64,000 nt of DNA, taken from the NCBI GenBank assembly GCA_934757245.1, contig CAKVLH010000002.1, positions 165,687 through 229,686 of the forward strand, in the 5' to 3' direction. Source of the stretch: an uncultured Candidatus Melainabacteria bacterium (GTDB taxonomy: Bacteria; Cyanobacteriota; Vampirovibrionia; Gastranaerophilales; Gastranaerophilaceae). The notes under the pieces were generated by a model. That model made no database searches, was not told the origin of the DNA, and saw only the letters and a program-made list of their open reading frames with translations. Positions 9,134 to 18,198 of the stretch are shown here, piece after piece; the first letter of the stretch is position 1; every line of letters starts with the position of its first letter. The translations under genes were made by a program, and so were the position numbers.

Positions 9134-11215
9134 ATGTCAGAATTAACATTAGAAAAACAATCTTCTACAACTGATTTCGTTGGTGGCAAATGGCAGTCAG
9201 AAATCAATGTAAGAGATTTCATCCAAAAAAACTACACACCTTATGATGGTGATTCTAGCTTCTTGGCAGGCCCAACAGAAGCAACTACAAAATTGTGGCA
9301 AGAATGCTGCGATTTGTTCAAAAAAGAACGTGAAAACGGTGGTGTTCTTGATATGGACACAAAAATCGTTTCTACAATCACTTCTCACAAGGCTGGTTAT
9401 ATTGACAAGAGTTTAGAACAAATCGTTGGTTTGCAAACAGATAAACCTCTAAAACGTTCTCTACAACCATTTGGTGGTATCAGAATGGCTGAAACTTCTT
9501 GCAAATCTTATGGTTACGAAGTTGACCCAGAAATTACAGAAATTTTCACAAAATACAGAAAAACTCACAACCAAGGTGTTTTCGATTGCTATACTCCTGA
9601 AATGAGAAAAGCAAGACACGCAGCTATCTTGACAGGTTTGCCAGATGCTTACGGTCGTGGTCGTATCATTGGTGATTACAGAAGAATCGCTCTTTATGGT
9701 ATCGATAGATTAATCGAAGACAAAAAAGAACAACATGCTTCATTAGACGGCGAAATGAGACCTGAAAAAATCCAATTGAAGGAAGAAATCGCTGAACAAA
9801 TCAGAGCATTGCAAGAAATGGCTGAATTAGGCGACGAATATGGTTTCGATATCAGAAAACCTGCTTCAAACGCTAAAGAAGCTATCCAATGGTTATACTT
9901 CGGTTATTTATCAGCAGTAAAAGAACAAAACGGTGCTGCAATGTCAGTTGGTAGAACTTCTACTTTCTTGGATATCTTCATTGAAAGAGATTTGAGAAAC
10001 GGTGTTATTACTGAAGCTGAAGCTCAAGAAATGATTGACCACTTCATCATGAAGTTAAGATTAGTTAAATTCGCTAGAACTCCTGAATACAATTCATTGT
10101 TCTCAGGCGACCCTACTTGGGTAACTGAATCAATCGGTGGTGTTGGTATTGATGGTCGTCATATGGTTACTAAAAACTCATTCCGTTACTTACACACATT
10201 GGAAAACTTAGGTACTGCTCCAGAACCTAACATGACAGTATTGTGGTCTAAGAGATTACCACACGCATTCAAACAATATGCTGCTCACATTTCTATTACA
10301 ACTTCATCTATCCAATACGAAAACGATGATTTGATGAGAGTTACTCACGGTGATGATTACGCTATTGCTTGTTGTGTATCTTCAATGGTAGTTGGTAAAG
10401 AAATGCAATTCTTCGGTGCAAGAGCTAACTTGGCTAAGTGCTTGTTATACGCTATCAACGGTGGTGTTGACGAAAGAATTAAAGAACAAGTTGGTCCTAA
10501 ATACAGACCTATTACTTCTGAATACCTAGACTTCGATGAAGTTATGGAAAAATATGAAGATATGATGGAATGGTTAGCTGGTTTGTATGTAAATACATTG
10601 AACGTTATCCACTACATGCACGATAAATATTGCTACGAAAGATCTCAAATGGCTCTTCATGATAGAGACGTTAAGAGATACTTCGCAACAGGTATTGCTG
10701 GCTTATCAGTAGTTGCTGACTCACTTTCAGCTATTAAATACGCAAAAGTTAAAACTATCCGTGATGAAAACGGCTTAGTAGTAGATTACGAAGTTGAAGG
10801 CGATTATCCAAAATATGGTAACAACGATGACAGAGTTGACCAATTCGCAGTTAACCTTGTTAAGAAATTCATGAATATGATTAGAAAACACTATACTTAT
10901 AGAAATTCTATTCCTACAATGTCTATCTTAACAATTACTTCAAACGTTGTTTACGGTAAGAAAACAGGTAACACTCCTGACGGTAGAAAAGCTGGTATTC
11001 CTCTAGCTCCTGGTGCTAACCCAATGCACAGACGTGATACTCACGGTGCTGTAGCATCTTTGGCTTCAGTTGCTAAGCTTCCATTCAATGATGCTCAAGA
11101 CGGTATCTCAAATACATTCTCAATTATTCCTAACGCATTGGGTAAAGATGATGTATTCATGGGAGACTTGGACATCCAACTTGATTGCGGATGCTCAGAA
11201 GGAACTTGCCAATAA
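9134..11215 (+). CDS. Pyruvate formate-lyase catalytic chain lacking the glycyl-radical domain
   Basis: Formate C-acetyltransferase chain that would convert pyruvate and CoA to acetyl-CoA and formate in fermentation. The body closely follows PflB, including the paired active-site cysteines in [20 protein letters not shown] (C413, C414) and the segment [15 protein letters not shown]. It stops at 693 aa, about 65 residues short of a standard PflB. The missing part holds the radical glycine and is encoded separately at 11472-11726. In place of the domain is a short tail ending in [10 protein letters not shown]. The chain should be inactive unless it pairs with a glycyl-radical partner. AAGGAG precedes the ATG. 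Codon use resembles tpiA and fusA, suggesting high expression. No activating enzyme is in the window. Confidence 0.93.
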   Translation: MSELTLEKQSSTTDFVGGKWQSEINVRDFIQKNYTPYDGDSSFLAGPTEATTKLWQECCDLFKKERENGGVLDMDTKIVSTITSHKAGYIDKSLEQIVGLQTDKPLKRSLQPFGGIRMAETSCKSYGYEVDPEITEIFTKYRKTHNQGVFDCYTPEMRKARHAAILTGLPDAYGRGRIIGDYRRIALYGIDRLIEDKKEQHASLDGEMRPEKIQLKEEIAEQIRALQEMAELGDEYGFDIRKPASNAKEAIQWLYFGYLSAVKEQNGAAMSVGRTSTFLDIFIERDLRNGVITEAEAQEMIDHFIMKLRLVKFARTPEYNSLFSGDPTWVTESIGGVGIDGRHMVTKNSFRYLHTLENLGTAPEPNMTVLWSKRLPHAFKQYAAHISITTSSIQYENDDLMRVTHGDDYAIACCVSSMVVGKEMQFFGARANLAKCLLYAINGGVDERIKEQVGPKYRPITSEYLDFDEVMEKYEDMMEWLAGLYVNTLNVIHYMHDKYCYERSQMALHDRDVKRYFATGIAGLSVVADSLSAIKYAKVKTIRDENGLVVDYEVEGDYPKYGNNDDRVDQFAVNLVKKFMNMIRKHYTYRNSIPTMSILTITSNVVYGKKTGNTPDGRKAGIPLAPGANPMHRRDTHGAVASLASVAKLPFNDAQDGISNTFSIIPNALGKDDVFMGDLDIQLDCGCSEGTCQ

Positions 11216-11448
11216 GAATGATTAGTGAAAAGTGAGTAGTTAATGGATTTTTCCATTGCTACTCGCAAATCACAATTATTAAGTTGAAAATTGAAAGTTG
11301 AAAGTTGAAAGTAGTTTAAGATTATTTTTAATAAAATTCGTTCAATATTGAATATTTTGAAATTGAAAAAATTTAATACAACTTTTCACTTTCCACTATC
11401 CACTTTCAACTCTTGATGAAAGTAGTAGGGTGCGCACACCTGCGCACC
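11216..11448. repeat. Composite inverted-repeat region between the two PFL parts
   Basis: AT-rich iterations of GTTGAAA (11283-11314) face a roughly complementary arm rich in CTTTCCAC and CTTTCAAC (11383-11412). These are followed by a GTAGG-headed hairpin at 11425-11448 with 8-bp stem GGTGCGCA/TGCGCACC. There is no coding potential. A similar arrangement of A/T inverted arms plus a GTA(G/A)G-type hairpin lies at 13178-13267. Confidence 0.6.
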
Positions 11449-11471
11449 GAACAAACATAAGGAATAAAACA

Positions 11472-11726
11472 ATGACAACACAACAAGAAGAAAACTTAAT
11501 AAATCTTTTAGACGGTTATGTTGAAAAAGGTGGACACCACTTAAACGTAAACGTATTCAACAGAGAAACATTGCTTGATGCTCAAGCACACCCAGAAAAA
11601 TACCCACAATTAACAGTAAGAGTTTCTGGTTATGCTGTAAACTTCATTAAGTTAACAAAAGAACAACAAGACGATGTTATCTCAAGAACATTCCACGCTT
11701 CTTTAGGTAACGGCTGCGGCTGCTAG
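11472..11726 (+). CDS. Separate glycyl-radical domain of pyruvate formate-lyase (GrcA/YfiD-like)
   Basis: 84-aa protein matching the C-terminal domain of PflB and the stand-alone GrcA (YfiD), which replaces an oxygen-damaged PflB C terminus in E. coli. [15 protein letters not shown] and the radical signature RVSGYAV (50-56, radical glycine G53) are intact, then ISRTFHASL and a tail NGCGC. ATG at 11472 is chosen because AAGGAA lies 7 nt upstream. Here the main PFL chain lacks this domain, so the small protein would be an obligatory subunit, not a repair spare. It is followed by a strong terminator. Pairing of the two chains is inferred. Confidence 0.92.
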   Translation: MTTQQEENLINLLDGYVEKGGHHLNVNVFNRETLLDAQAHPEKYPQLTVRVSGYAVNFIKLTKEQQDDVISRTFHASLGNGCGC

Positions 11727-11754
11727 ACTAAAGGGTATAGGTAAGAGATTAAAT

Positions 11755-11784
11755 AAAGGCGCGATATGAAATATCGCGCCTTTT
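11755..11784 (+). terminator. Terminator of the PFL locus
   Basis: 13-bp perfect stem AAAGGCGCGATAT with its complement, GAA loop, then TTTT. It is 28 bp after the glycyl-radical gene stop. Confidence 0.9.
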
Positions 11785-11830
11785 AAATTGAGAATCAAAT
11801 TCAATATTAAACATATTTTATTTTAAAAAA

Positions 11831-11925
11831 GTAGGGTGCAATTTTTTGCACCATTAATCTAATTTAGTAGGTCAGGCACTGCCTGACAATAACTTTTCTA
11901 ATTAGTTAGTAGGTCGGCTTTACTA
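11831..11925. repeat. Cluster of GTAGG-headed REP-like hairpins
   Basis: Three successive units: 11831-11852 (stem GGTGCAA/TTGCACC), 11867-11887 (stem TCAGGC/GCCTGA) and a degenerate third GTAGG unit from 11909. They fill the convergent gap between the PFL locus and the next gene. Confidence 0.65.
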
Positions 11926-11931
11926 AGAACT

Positions 11932-12927
11932 TTAATTCCTATATCCAATTCCTGATTTATATCCGGATATAGAATATAGACTTGGTAACGAAGGTTCAAT
12001 CCATTTTAAACCTGATAAAACTGCAACAGTTGCGATATCGTCTGTATGCATTCCTAAATCAATAAGCTCCGGTTTTCTTTCTTTAACATCTTTTATTCCA
12101 ATTTTTTTTGAAACTTTGTCAGTTATAAAATTTGCTATCTTAGAACCGCCAACAACTCCCGTTAAAATTATTCCGCAAACCATGCCTACCGCTCGACAAG
12201 CTTTAGAGGTTATCTTCAATTTTTCTAAAATAGCAAGCGCCACTCCTGCCCCAATATTGCACATAAAAATATTAGCTAAATACTGGTACAAACCTTCGCT
12301 TACTTTGTCAGGAGCTGTTTTTTTAACATCTTCTCCTGCTATTTTATCAACGACTAAACCACTTGCAATCCCTCCTACAACGGGTATTGCACCGTATATT
12401 GATAAGTAACCGATTTCGGAAAAAATATCCTTAGAACTTATGTTTGTTGGAGCAGGAATGAGCCTTTGCATAAATCCTTCGAGTTTTTTGTTTTTCAATT
12501 CTTCTTGCAATTTTTTTATTTTAGATAACGAAAGGACTTTTGTTTTTGTATCTTCCAAAATACTCAAACTATCTTCACTCAAAGAATTTCTATTTTTTGA
12601 AACGAATTCTTCTACCAATTTAGTATTTTGTTCTTGTATTTTTACTAAAGGCTCTAATGCTTGTCTGCGAGTGATTTTAGAAGCTATTTTTGGCGCAAGC
12701 AACGCACAAATTACGGATGAAAGCAATATTGATGTATTTTTTAAATAATTTTTTACTTCGCCTTTTTTATCATTATATGTGTTATTTTTATCAAAAACGT
12801 CATACCCTTTTTTAGCGCTATACAATGCGGTAGATGCAAGCATAATTTGTGGCATGTTTTTGTTTAAACGGGCAATTAACATAGGTTGATCTAAAAATTT
12901 TGCAAAGGACTTAATGTTATTTATCAT
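11932..12927 (-). CDS. Multi-pass membrane protein of unknown function
   Basis: 331 aa, not recognised. The ATG at 12927 is chosen because GGAG lies 10 nt upstream; an in-frame TTG at 12945 would add six residues. Several hydrophobic, glycine-rich segments are visible (for example STALYSAKKGYDV region, ILLSSVICALLAPKIA, IYGAIPVVGGIASGLVV, ANIFMCNIGAGVALAI and GMVCGIILTGVVGG). A lysine-rich, probably coiled-coil region at about 95-160 (LVKIQEQNTKLVEEF onwards) separates the first pair from the rest. Nothing identifies a transported substrate. It appears monocistronic, with a hairpin-rich leader upstream. Confidence 0.6.
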   Translation of the reverse strand: MINNIKSFAKFLDQPMLIARLNKNMPQIMLASTALYSAKKGYDVFDKNNTYNDKKGEVKNYLKNTSILLSSVICALLAPKIASKITRRQALEPLVKIQEQNTKLVEEFVSKNRNSLSEDSLSILEDTKTKVLSLSKIKKLQEELKNKKLEGFMQRLIPAPTNISSKDIFSEIGYLSIYGAIPVVGGIASGLVVDKIAGEDVKKTAPDKVSEGLYQYLANIFMCNIGAGVALAILEKLKITSKACRAVGMVCGIILTGVVGGSKIANFITDKVSKKIGIKDVKERKPELIDLGMHTDDIATVAVLSGLKWIEPSLPSLYSISGYKSGIGYRN

Positions 12928-13177
12928 TTTTAACGAACTCCGCAAAATCTTTGTTTAAAAAACTATTTATAATCATTTGTTAGGGCCTCCTTACTATTTA
13001 TATAAATAATGTAAGGGAAGCCTAACAAAATGTCAAGCGCATAAGTTGTGTTCAAAAATTTAATAATTATTTTTATTATGTCAATAATTATCATGGACAG
13101 TAGTGCCACAAATGGTGAGGGGGGTAAATTAGCGCCGAAGCAATCCATAGCATTGAATACAACCTACAGTTCAAATT
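12928..13177. other. Non-coding gap with imperfect hairpin upstream of the membrane-protein gene
   Basis: TTAGGGCCTCCTTAC (12980-12994) is imperfectly complementary to GTAAGGGAAGCCTAA (13011-13025), 55-100 nt upstream of the start at 12927, so it may form a leader or operator structure. No convincing ORF was found in the rest. Confidence 0.4.
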
Positions 13178-13267
13178 AAAAATGGAAAATTATTTAAAAC
13201 AATTTTCCATTTTTCACTTTCAAATTTCCATTCAAAAATGTAAGATGTGCATGCTTGCACATTTTAC
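13178..13267. repeat. Inverted-repeat plus GTAAG hairpin element downstream of proC
   Basis: 14-bp perfect arms AAAAATGGAAAATT (13178-13191) and complement (13201-13214), then GTAAGATGTGCA with near-perfect complement ending at 13267. The order matches the element at 11281-11448. The second hairpin may also terminate proC. Confidence 0.55.
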
Positions 13268-13279
13268 TTCTCGTTATGA

Positions 13280-14092
13280 TTATTTTCCTAGTGCGTGCGC
13301 TTTTTCTGTTGTGCTTTTGATTACATCGTAGAACAATTTTTCGCTGTTATTTTCATCCATGCAATCAACGCCGACTCTTGTACAACCGCCTTTTGTTGCT
13401 ACATTAGAAATCAATTCTTCCATACTGATTTCTCTATGCAATGCCATTTTTGCAGAACCAATTGCAGTTTGAATACTTAATAACAAAGATTTTTCATAAT
13501 CTAAGCCTAATTTCTCGCCTGCTCTAGCAATTTCATTGATAACCTTGTAAAAAAATGCAGGGCCTGAACCTGAAATCGCGGTAACAATGTCAATTTGAGC
13601 TTCATTATCAACCACTATGCATTTTCCGATGGTAGAAAGAAGTTCTTTAATAAATTCTAAATCTTCTTTTTTTGCGTTTTTTCCGCCAACCATACCGCTC
13701 ATACCTTCGCCAACTAAAGCAGGAGTGTTTGGCATAACTCTGATTACTCTTGTACCTGTAGGTAAATTTGCTTCAAGTTTTTCGGTTGTAACACCTGCTG
13801 CAATTGAAACAACAAGTTTTTCAGGATTAATCCAAGGTGCAATTTCTGCCAATACATCTGCGACTTGATTAGGTTTTGTAGCAATAAATACTGTGTCTGA
13901 ATTTTTTGCCAATTCTTTATTATCGCCGATTACTTTAATACCCAAAATCTTAGATTTTTCTTCCAATAAATCTAATTCAGCTTGTGAAGCAACAAGTTCT
14001 TCAGGCTTTGCAAAACCTGTTTTAATTAATCCTTTTATAATTGCGCTTGCCATTTTTCCTGCGCCAATAAAACCAATTTTATAATTACTCAT
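13280..14092 (-). CDS. proC: Pyrroline-5-carboxylate reductase
   Basis: Reduces pyrroline-5-carboxylate to proline with NAD(P)H, the last step of proline synthesis. The N-terminal Rossmann motif IGFIGAGKMASAIIKG and the family segment ITAISGSGPAFFY are present, and 270 aa is full length. The signature near the C terminus, usually VTSPGGTT, reads VATKGGCTRVGVDCM here, a divergent form that still keeps the GG turn. It is 13 bp after the ketosynthase gene and so is probably the last gene of the scpA operon. Confidence 0.92.
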   Translation of the reverse strand: MSNYKIGFIGAGKMASAIIKGLIKTGFAKPEELVASQAELDLLEEKSKILGIKVIGDNKELAKNSDTVFIATKPNQVADVLAEIAPWINPEKLVVSIAAGVTTEKLEANLPTGTRVIRVMPNTPALVGEGMSGMVGGKNAKKEDLEFIKELLSTIGKCIVVDNEAQIDIVTAISGSGPAFFYKVINEIARAGEKLGLDYEKSLLLSIQTAIGSAKMALHREISMEELISNVATKGGCTRVGVDCMDENNSEKLFYDVIKSTTEKAHALGK

Positions 14093-14105
14093 AATCAGTT
14101 CTCCT

Positions 14106-15320
14106 TTATACTCTCTTCAAAATTATTGATGTATTTATTCCGCCGAATGCAAAATTGTTTGTCATAATATAAGGACAATCAAGCGTTCTACCTTCGCCCA
14201 TAATATAATCCAATCTTCCGCATGCTTCATCAGGATGTTTAAGATTCAGAGTCGGCGGATACCAATTGTTATTCATCATCTCTACGCCTAAAATCGCCTC
14301 AATTGCACCGCAAGCGCCAAGCGTATGACCTGTATAACTCTTGATTGAACTTATCGGAATTTTGCCAAAAACTTCTTCTGTCGCAACAGATTCCGCTATA
14401 TCACCATTTACAGTTCCTGTTCCATGCGCATTAATATACCCAATATCGTTAGGTTTAAGCCCCGCGCATTCTAGTGATTTGCGCATAACTTCAGCCATTG
14501 TGTCTTTATTTGGATTTGTAATATGTGCTCCGTCTGTATTTGTCGCAAATCCGACGATTTCTGCATGAATTTTTGCTCCGCGAGCTTTTGCGTGTTCATA
14601 TTCTTCTAATATAACGGTTCCGGCGCCTTCTCCGATTACAAGTCCGTCTCTATCTTTGTCAAATGGAGCCGGTGTTAAATTAGGCGTATCATTTTTTGTA
14701 CTTGTAGCATAAAGAGTATCAAAAACTCCAACTTGCGTTGGGTGGATTTCTTCGGCACCACCTGCAATCATAACATCTTGGTAGTCGTCTTTAATTACTT
14801 CATAAGCATAACCGATTCCCATTGAACCCGATGTGCAAGCAGTAGAAGTCGGAATTAATCTGCCGTGAGTTTTAAAATACAATGACAAGTTTACGGCGGT
14901 TGTTTGTGGCATCATCTTTATGTAAGAACCCGAATTTAACATTTTGACTTGTTTATCAATGCACATTGAATAAAAATCTAAAACTGCATCAAAAGAACCC
15001 ATTGAAGAACCATAGCTAACGCCGGCTTTGTGTATGCATTCATCACCCAATAATCCTGCGTCTCTAAAAGCATCTTCTGCTGTAACAACTGACATTACAG
15101 ACACTTTACCCATTGTGCGCTTAATTTTTCTGTTAAAATATTCCGGTTCTACAAAACCTTGAACAAATGCGCCTAGATTTGTATTCAATCGTTCAAATTC
15201 ATCTAATTTTTCCCAATTAGAAACGCAATTTTCGTAAGTTTTAAGCCTTTCAAACGCGGATTTTACTGTTGAACCCAGAGGAGACGCAAGCCCCATTCCT
15301 GTTATAACGACTCTTCTCAC
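14106..15320 (-). CDS. Beta-ketoacyl-ACP synthase (FabF/ApeR-like)
   Basis: 404-aa thiolase-fold condensing enzyme that extends an acyl chain by two carbons from malonyl-ACP. The C-H-H triad is complete: C162 in STACTSGS, H299 in NAHGTGT and H332 in YTGHTLG, with K327 in SSIKS. Its start overlaps the FabG-like reductase by 4 bp, and that gene overlaps a hotdog dehydratase. The order dehydratase-reductase-synthase matches apeP-apeQ-apeR of aryl polyene clusters. No acyl carrier protein, acyltransferase or second synthase is present. It could instead supply a primary fatty-acid cycle, so no symbol is given. Confidence 0.9.
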   Translation of the reverse strand: MRRVVITGMGLASPLGSTVKSAFERLKTYENCVSNWEKLDEFERLNTNLGAFVQGFVEPEYFNRKIKRTMGKVSVMSVVTAEDAFRDAGLLGDECIHKAGVSYGSSMGSFDAVLDFYSMCIDKQVKMLNSGSYIKMMPQTTAVNLSLYFKTHGRLIPTSTACTSGSMGIGYAYEVIKDDYQDVMIAGGAEEIHPTQVGVFDTLYATSTKNDTPNLTPAPFDKDRDGLVIGEGAGTVILEEYEHAKARGAKIHAEIVGFATNTDGAHITNPNKDTMAEVMRKSLECAGLKPNDIGYINAHGTGTVNGDIAESVATEEVFGKIPISSIKSYTGHTLGACGAIEAILGVEMMNNNWYPPTLNLKHPDEACGRLDYIMGEGRTLDCPYIMTNNFAFGGINTSIILKRV

Positions 15321-16036
15321 AGATAAAGCCCTCCGTTTATAGCAATGACTTGTCCCGTAATATATCCTGCATCCTCTGAAAGTAAATAATTTACAGCACT
15401 TGCAACTTCTTTTGCGCTTCCCATTCTCTTCATAGGTATTTGTTTAACAACTTCTTGTGGTAAATCTTCTGTCATTTCAGTTTCAATAACCCCAGGAGCT
15501 ACGCAGTTAACAGTAATATGACGTTTAGCAACTTCTTGACTCAAAGCCTTTACGGCGCCGATTAAACCTGCTTTTGAAGCGCTATAATTAACTTGTCCTC
15601 GATTTCCGCATTGACCGGAAATTGATGACATAACAACGATTCTGCCTTTTTTAGCTTGAATTAATGGCATAATAATTGGTCTAATGACATTATAAAAACC
15701 ACCTAAATTAGTGTCGAGAACTTTATCCCACTCATTATCTTCCATTGCAGGAAATGGATTATCCATTGCAATTCCGGCGTTCAAAACTATACCGTAATAA
15801 ACGCCATTTGTTTCAATATCGTTCAACAAAACTTTTTCAGCTTCGGCTCTGTTTGAAATATCAAACGCCAAAGATCTCGCTTTAACTCCTTTTGATTCGA
15901 TTTCTGATTTCAAATCATTTAATCGTTCTGCGTTTTTTGAGCAATGCAAAACAAGGTTATAACCGTTTTCTGCCAAATAAAGCGCAATCGCTTTGCCAAT
16001 TCCTCTACTTGCTCCTGTAACTAATACATCATTCAT
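15317..16036 (-). CDS. 3-oxoacyl-ACP reductase (FabG-like SDR)
   Basis: 239-aa short-chain dehydrogenase/reductase that would reduce 3-ketoacyl-ACP with NAD(P)H. TGASRGIG (7-14) binds the cofactor, NAG is at 87-89 and the catalytic S138, Y151 and K155 are in place. The C terminus AGYITGQVIAINGGLYL is typical of FabG. It overlaps the dehydratase start by 8 bp and the ketosynthase by 4 bp, implying translational coupling and a shared substrate. Confidence 0.93.
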   Translation of the reverse strand: MNDVLVTGASRGIGKAIALYLAENGYNLVLHCSKNAERLNDLKSEIESKGVKARSLAFDISNRAEAEKVLLNDIETNGVYYGIVLNAGIAMDNPFPAMEDNEWDKVLDTNLGGFYNVIRPIIMPLIQAKKGRIVVMSSISGQCGNRGQVNYSASKAGLIGAVKALSQEVAKRHITVNCVAPGVIETEMTEDLPQEVVKQIPMKRMGSAKEVASAVNYLLSEDAGYITGQVIAINGGLYL

Positions 16037-16472
16037 TTTTTAGCACTTCCTCGATATTTTCACCTTGATAAGCGTTAATCGTCGCGCTCGCCAATTCGTT
16101 TCCTATACTATCATATATTAAACAGTCAAAAACGACAATTTCGTTATCATCAAAAATTTCGGAAGCTTTTACAAAATATGTATTGCCTTCAAGAAAATAA
16201 TCAATTTTGTTATTATAAAGCCTTGAGCCTAAAAGTAACCCCGGACGCGGTTCTTCTTCCCCTCGTTTATAATAAGCGTAACACCCGATAGTTTGCGCCA
16301 TAAATTCAATTCCGACAAGAGAATTAATACCTTTACCGTCCTCAAAGAAAAGTTTTTGGGGATAAACATCAAACTTAGCTGTCAAAGAATTGTTCTCTAA
16401 ATCAATTTCTACAACATCATCAATAAGAATCATTGGCGGTTTATGCGGAAGTATCTTGGCTAAATCTACCAT
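16029..16472 (-). CDS. Hotdog-fold 3-hydroxyacyl-ACP dehydratase (ApeP/FabZ-like)
   Basis: 147 aa. The opening ILPHKPPMILIDDVVEID is characteristic of the ApeP-type hotdog dehydratases and of FabZ, with the catalytic histidine probably in LPHKPP (H10). The central segment GINSLVGIEFMAQTIGCYAYYKRG matches the hot-dog helix, where FabZ usually has P-G-V-L-x-x-E. It is closer to ApeP than FabZ in the lack of that PGV motif. It shares a TAATG stop-start with scpB and overlaps the reductase gene by 8 bp. The substrate is inferred from its neighbours. Confidence 0.8.
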   Translation of the reverse strand: MVDLAKILPHKPPMILIDDVVEIDLENNSLTAKFDVYPQKLFFEDGKGINSLVGIEFMAQTIGCYAYYKRGEEEPRPGLLLGSRLYNNKIDYFLEGNTYFVKASEIFDDNEIVVFDCLIYDSIGNELASATINAYQGENIEEVLKNE

Positions 16473-17062
16473 TATAAAGCATTATCCGTTTCGCTATTTG
16501 TGCTTAGTTGTTGCGCTCTTTCAACAGGGGCACTAGTATGACGTGTATTTTCCTCGTTATCTCGTACGCCTTTGTCAATATTCAAAGTTTTAACTAACGC
16601 TCTTACATCACCTTTTAATTTAAAATACTCCGCAAACTTAGGTGTTGTTTTGATATTATAAGAACGTCCGTTTTTATCCTTATGGCGCGAAATCAAACCT
16701 TTTTCAAGAAGCTCTTGAACATGCTCATACGCGTTTGAACCTCTTAAATCCTTTAATAAAGATTGGCGAATAGGCTCTTTTAGTGCAATTACGGTTAGTG
16801 TCTTTAAAACGGGCGGTTTTAATTCAACAGGACAAAGCTTCTCAACAATATCTAAATGTTCTTGTTTAACCTGCAAAATATAGCCGTTTTCGTCATCAAT
16901 TTCTAATGCGCCGTCTCTTGAAGCGTAATCCATGATAAGTTCAAGCAAAGCTTCTTCAACTTTTTCCGGCTCTTCTTCCAAAATTTCTGCAATATCTTTT
17001 ATCTGAAGCACTTTAGCCGTTACAAACAAAACAGCTTCGATTCTTGATTTTAACTGTTCCAT
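16472..17062 (-). CDS. scpB: Segregation and condensation protein B
   Basis: 196-aa kleisin-associated winged-helix protein of the SMC-ScpAB condensin complex, needed for chromosome compaction and segregation. The N-terminal RIEAVLFVTAKVLQIKDIAEIL and the TVIALKEPIRQSLLKDLRGS segment (the family's usual AYxQPITR-x-E-IRG region) support the call. The C-terminal 25 residues are low complexity. The stop-start overlap with scpA (TAATG) is the standard arrangement; the downstream fatty-acid genes are not standard. Confidence 0.9.
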   Translation of the reverse strand: MEQLKSRIEAVLFVTAKVLQIKDIAEILEEEPEKVEEALLELIMDYASRDGALEIDDENGYILQVKQEHLDIVEKLCPVELKPPVLKTLTVIALKEPIRQSLLKDLRGSNAYEHVQELLEKGLISRHKDKNGRSYNIKTTPKFAEYFKLKGDVRALVKTLNIDKGVRDNEENTRHTSAPVERAQQLSTNSETDNAL

Positions 17063-17982
17063 TATGCACTAACCTCGCTATTATCAACTAAAACACTTTT
17101 TGCATTCTCTATTGTAGCATCAAATTCTTCACTGTCTTGACTAGTTGTCAATTCCTCGTGTGGACGTTTAACAACGTACAAATCAGAATAAAATTCGTCT
17201 TGTTCCAAATCATAATCACTCTCAACAGTTAAAAATAACAATGAAATATATGCGCTAATTTTATCCATTCCAAGAAGTGTAAGTTCGTTAAGTTCAATCT
17301 TATCTTGACGGCTTAAAATTTCAGACAAATTCGCTTTTAATCTTTGCACTCCGTTTTCAATGTATTCATCATGCGCAAGATTAATAATATCATCCGGCGA
17401 AAGTTTTGCGTAATTCTGAACACGTCTTTTTGCACGTTCGTGCGCATTCTTTAAAGACTGTTTTTTATCCAGCATTTCGTAGAATTCTAATTGTCTAATC
17501 AAGTCGCGCAATGTAACGACACGATTGTGGTTAAGTCTTACGCTCGTTCTGCGTTGCAAAACTTCGTCAATAGAAATCACGTTGTTTGTTGGGATATAAT
17601 CATCCTCTTGATAATCTAAAGGAGCATCATCATACTCTAAATCAACTTCCGGTTGTGGCTCAAAATCAAGAACATCCAAACCTTCCAAAACATTTGACTT
17701 AAGTTTAAGCAAAATCGCAGCAAACAAAAGAGTTCTACCCGTAAGTCTTAAATTTTGCGCCTTTGATTGAAAAAGGTGCATTAAATATTTATCTGTAACT
17801 TCTACAATATCAACATTCCAAGGGTCAATCTTACCTTGTCTTGCCATACTTACAAGAATTTCAATTCCGTCAACTTCAGCTTCTTGAACGAATTTTTCTT
17901 CTTTTTCATTCAAATGATGAGCGGAATTGTGCATAACGCCCGTAGAATTCATATTCAAACTATCTATATTATTTACTGCCAT
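17062..17982 (-). CDS. scpA: Segregation and condensation protein A
   Basis: 306-aa kleisin of the bacterial condensin complex, bridging SMC and ScpB. The diagnostic VDGIEILVSMARQGKIDPWN near residues 37-56 matches the family's GPLDLLLHLI...DIYDI region, followed by YLMHL and LLFAAILLKLKSN. An acidic insertion at about 120-150 and a long tail make it somewhat larger than the usual 250 aa. It is the first gene of a six-gene minus-strand run to proC with overlaps or short gaps throughout. A possible TTGACG lies just upstream. Confidence 0.9.
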   Translation of the reverse strand: MAVNNIDSLNMNSTGVMHNSAHHLNEKEEKFVQEAEVDGIEILVSMARQGKIDPWNVDIVEVTDKYLMHLFQSKAQNLRLTGRTLLFAAILLKLKSNVLEGLDVLDFEPQPEVDLEYDDAPLDYQEDDYIPTNNVISIDEVLQRRTSVRLNHNRVVTLRDLIRQLEFYEMLDKKQSLKNAHERAKRRVQNYAKLSPDDIINLAHDEYIENGVQRLKANLSEILSRQDKIELNELTLLGMDKISAYISLLFLTVESDYDLEQDEFYSDLYVVKRPHEELTTSQDSEEFDATIENAKSVLVDNSEVSA

Positions 17983-18149
17983 ACTTATATTTTAATTTAT
18001 GCGTCAAGTCTTTTAATCCTCTGTTTTCATGAGTATAGAATCGGCATGAATACCAATCAAAAGATTTAACGTCCAAATCCCTTTTGTAATTTTAACATTC
18101 AAATGAAAATCCTGCAAATCTTTACAATTGTCTTAATATAAAAGTTATT

Positions 18150-18173
18150 GTTGGGGTGGAAACCTCAACCTAC
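18150..18173. repeat. REP-like hairpin, GTAGG head on the minus strand
   Basis: GTTGGGG...CCTCAAC stem with one mismatch, followed on the plus strand by CTAC. It is 26 bp beyond the stop of the Fe-S gene. The remaining part of the 17983-18198 gap shows nothing else clear. Confidence 0.55.
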
Positions 18174-18198
18174 TGTTACCCTAATAGCTTAAAGATAG

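Noticed and set aside
12963..13148. 61-codon minus-strand frame upstream of the membrane-protein gene
   Set aside because: No Shine-Dalgarno and it spans the hairpin-rich leader; no recognisable sequence.
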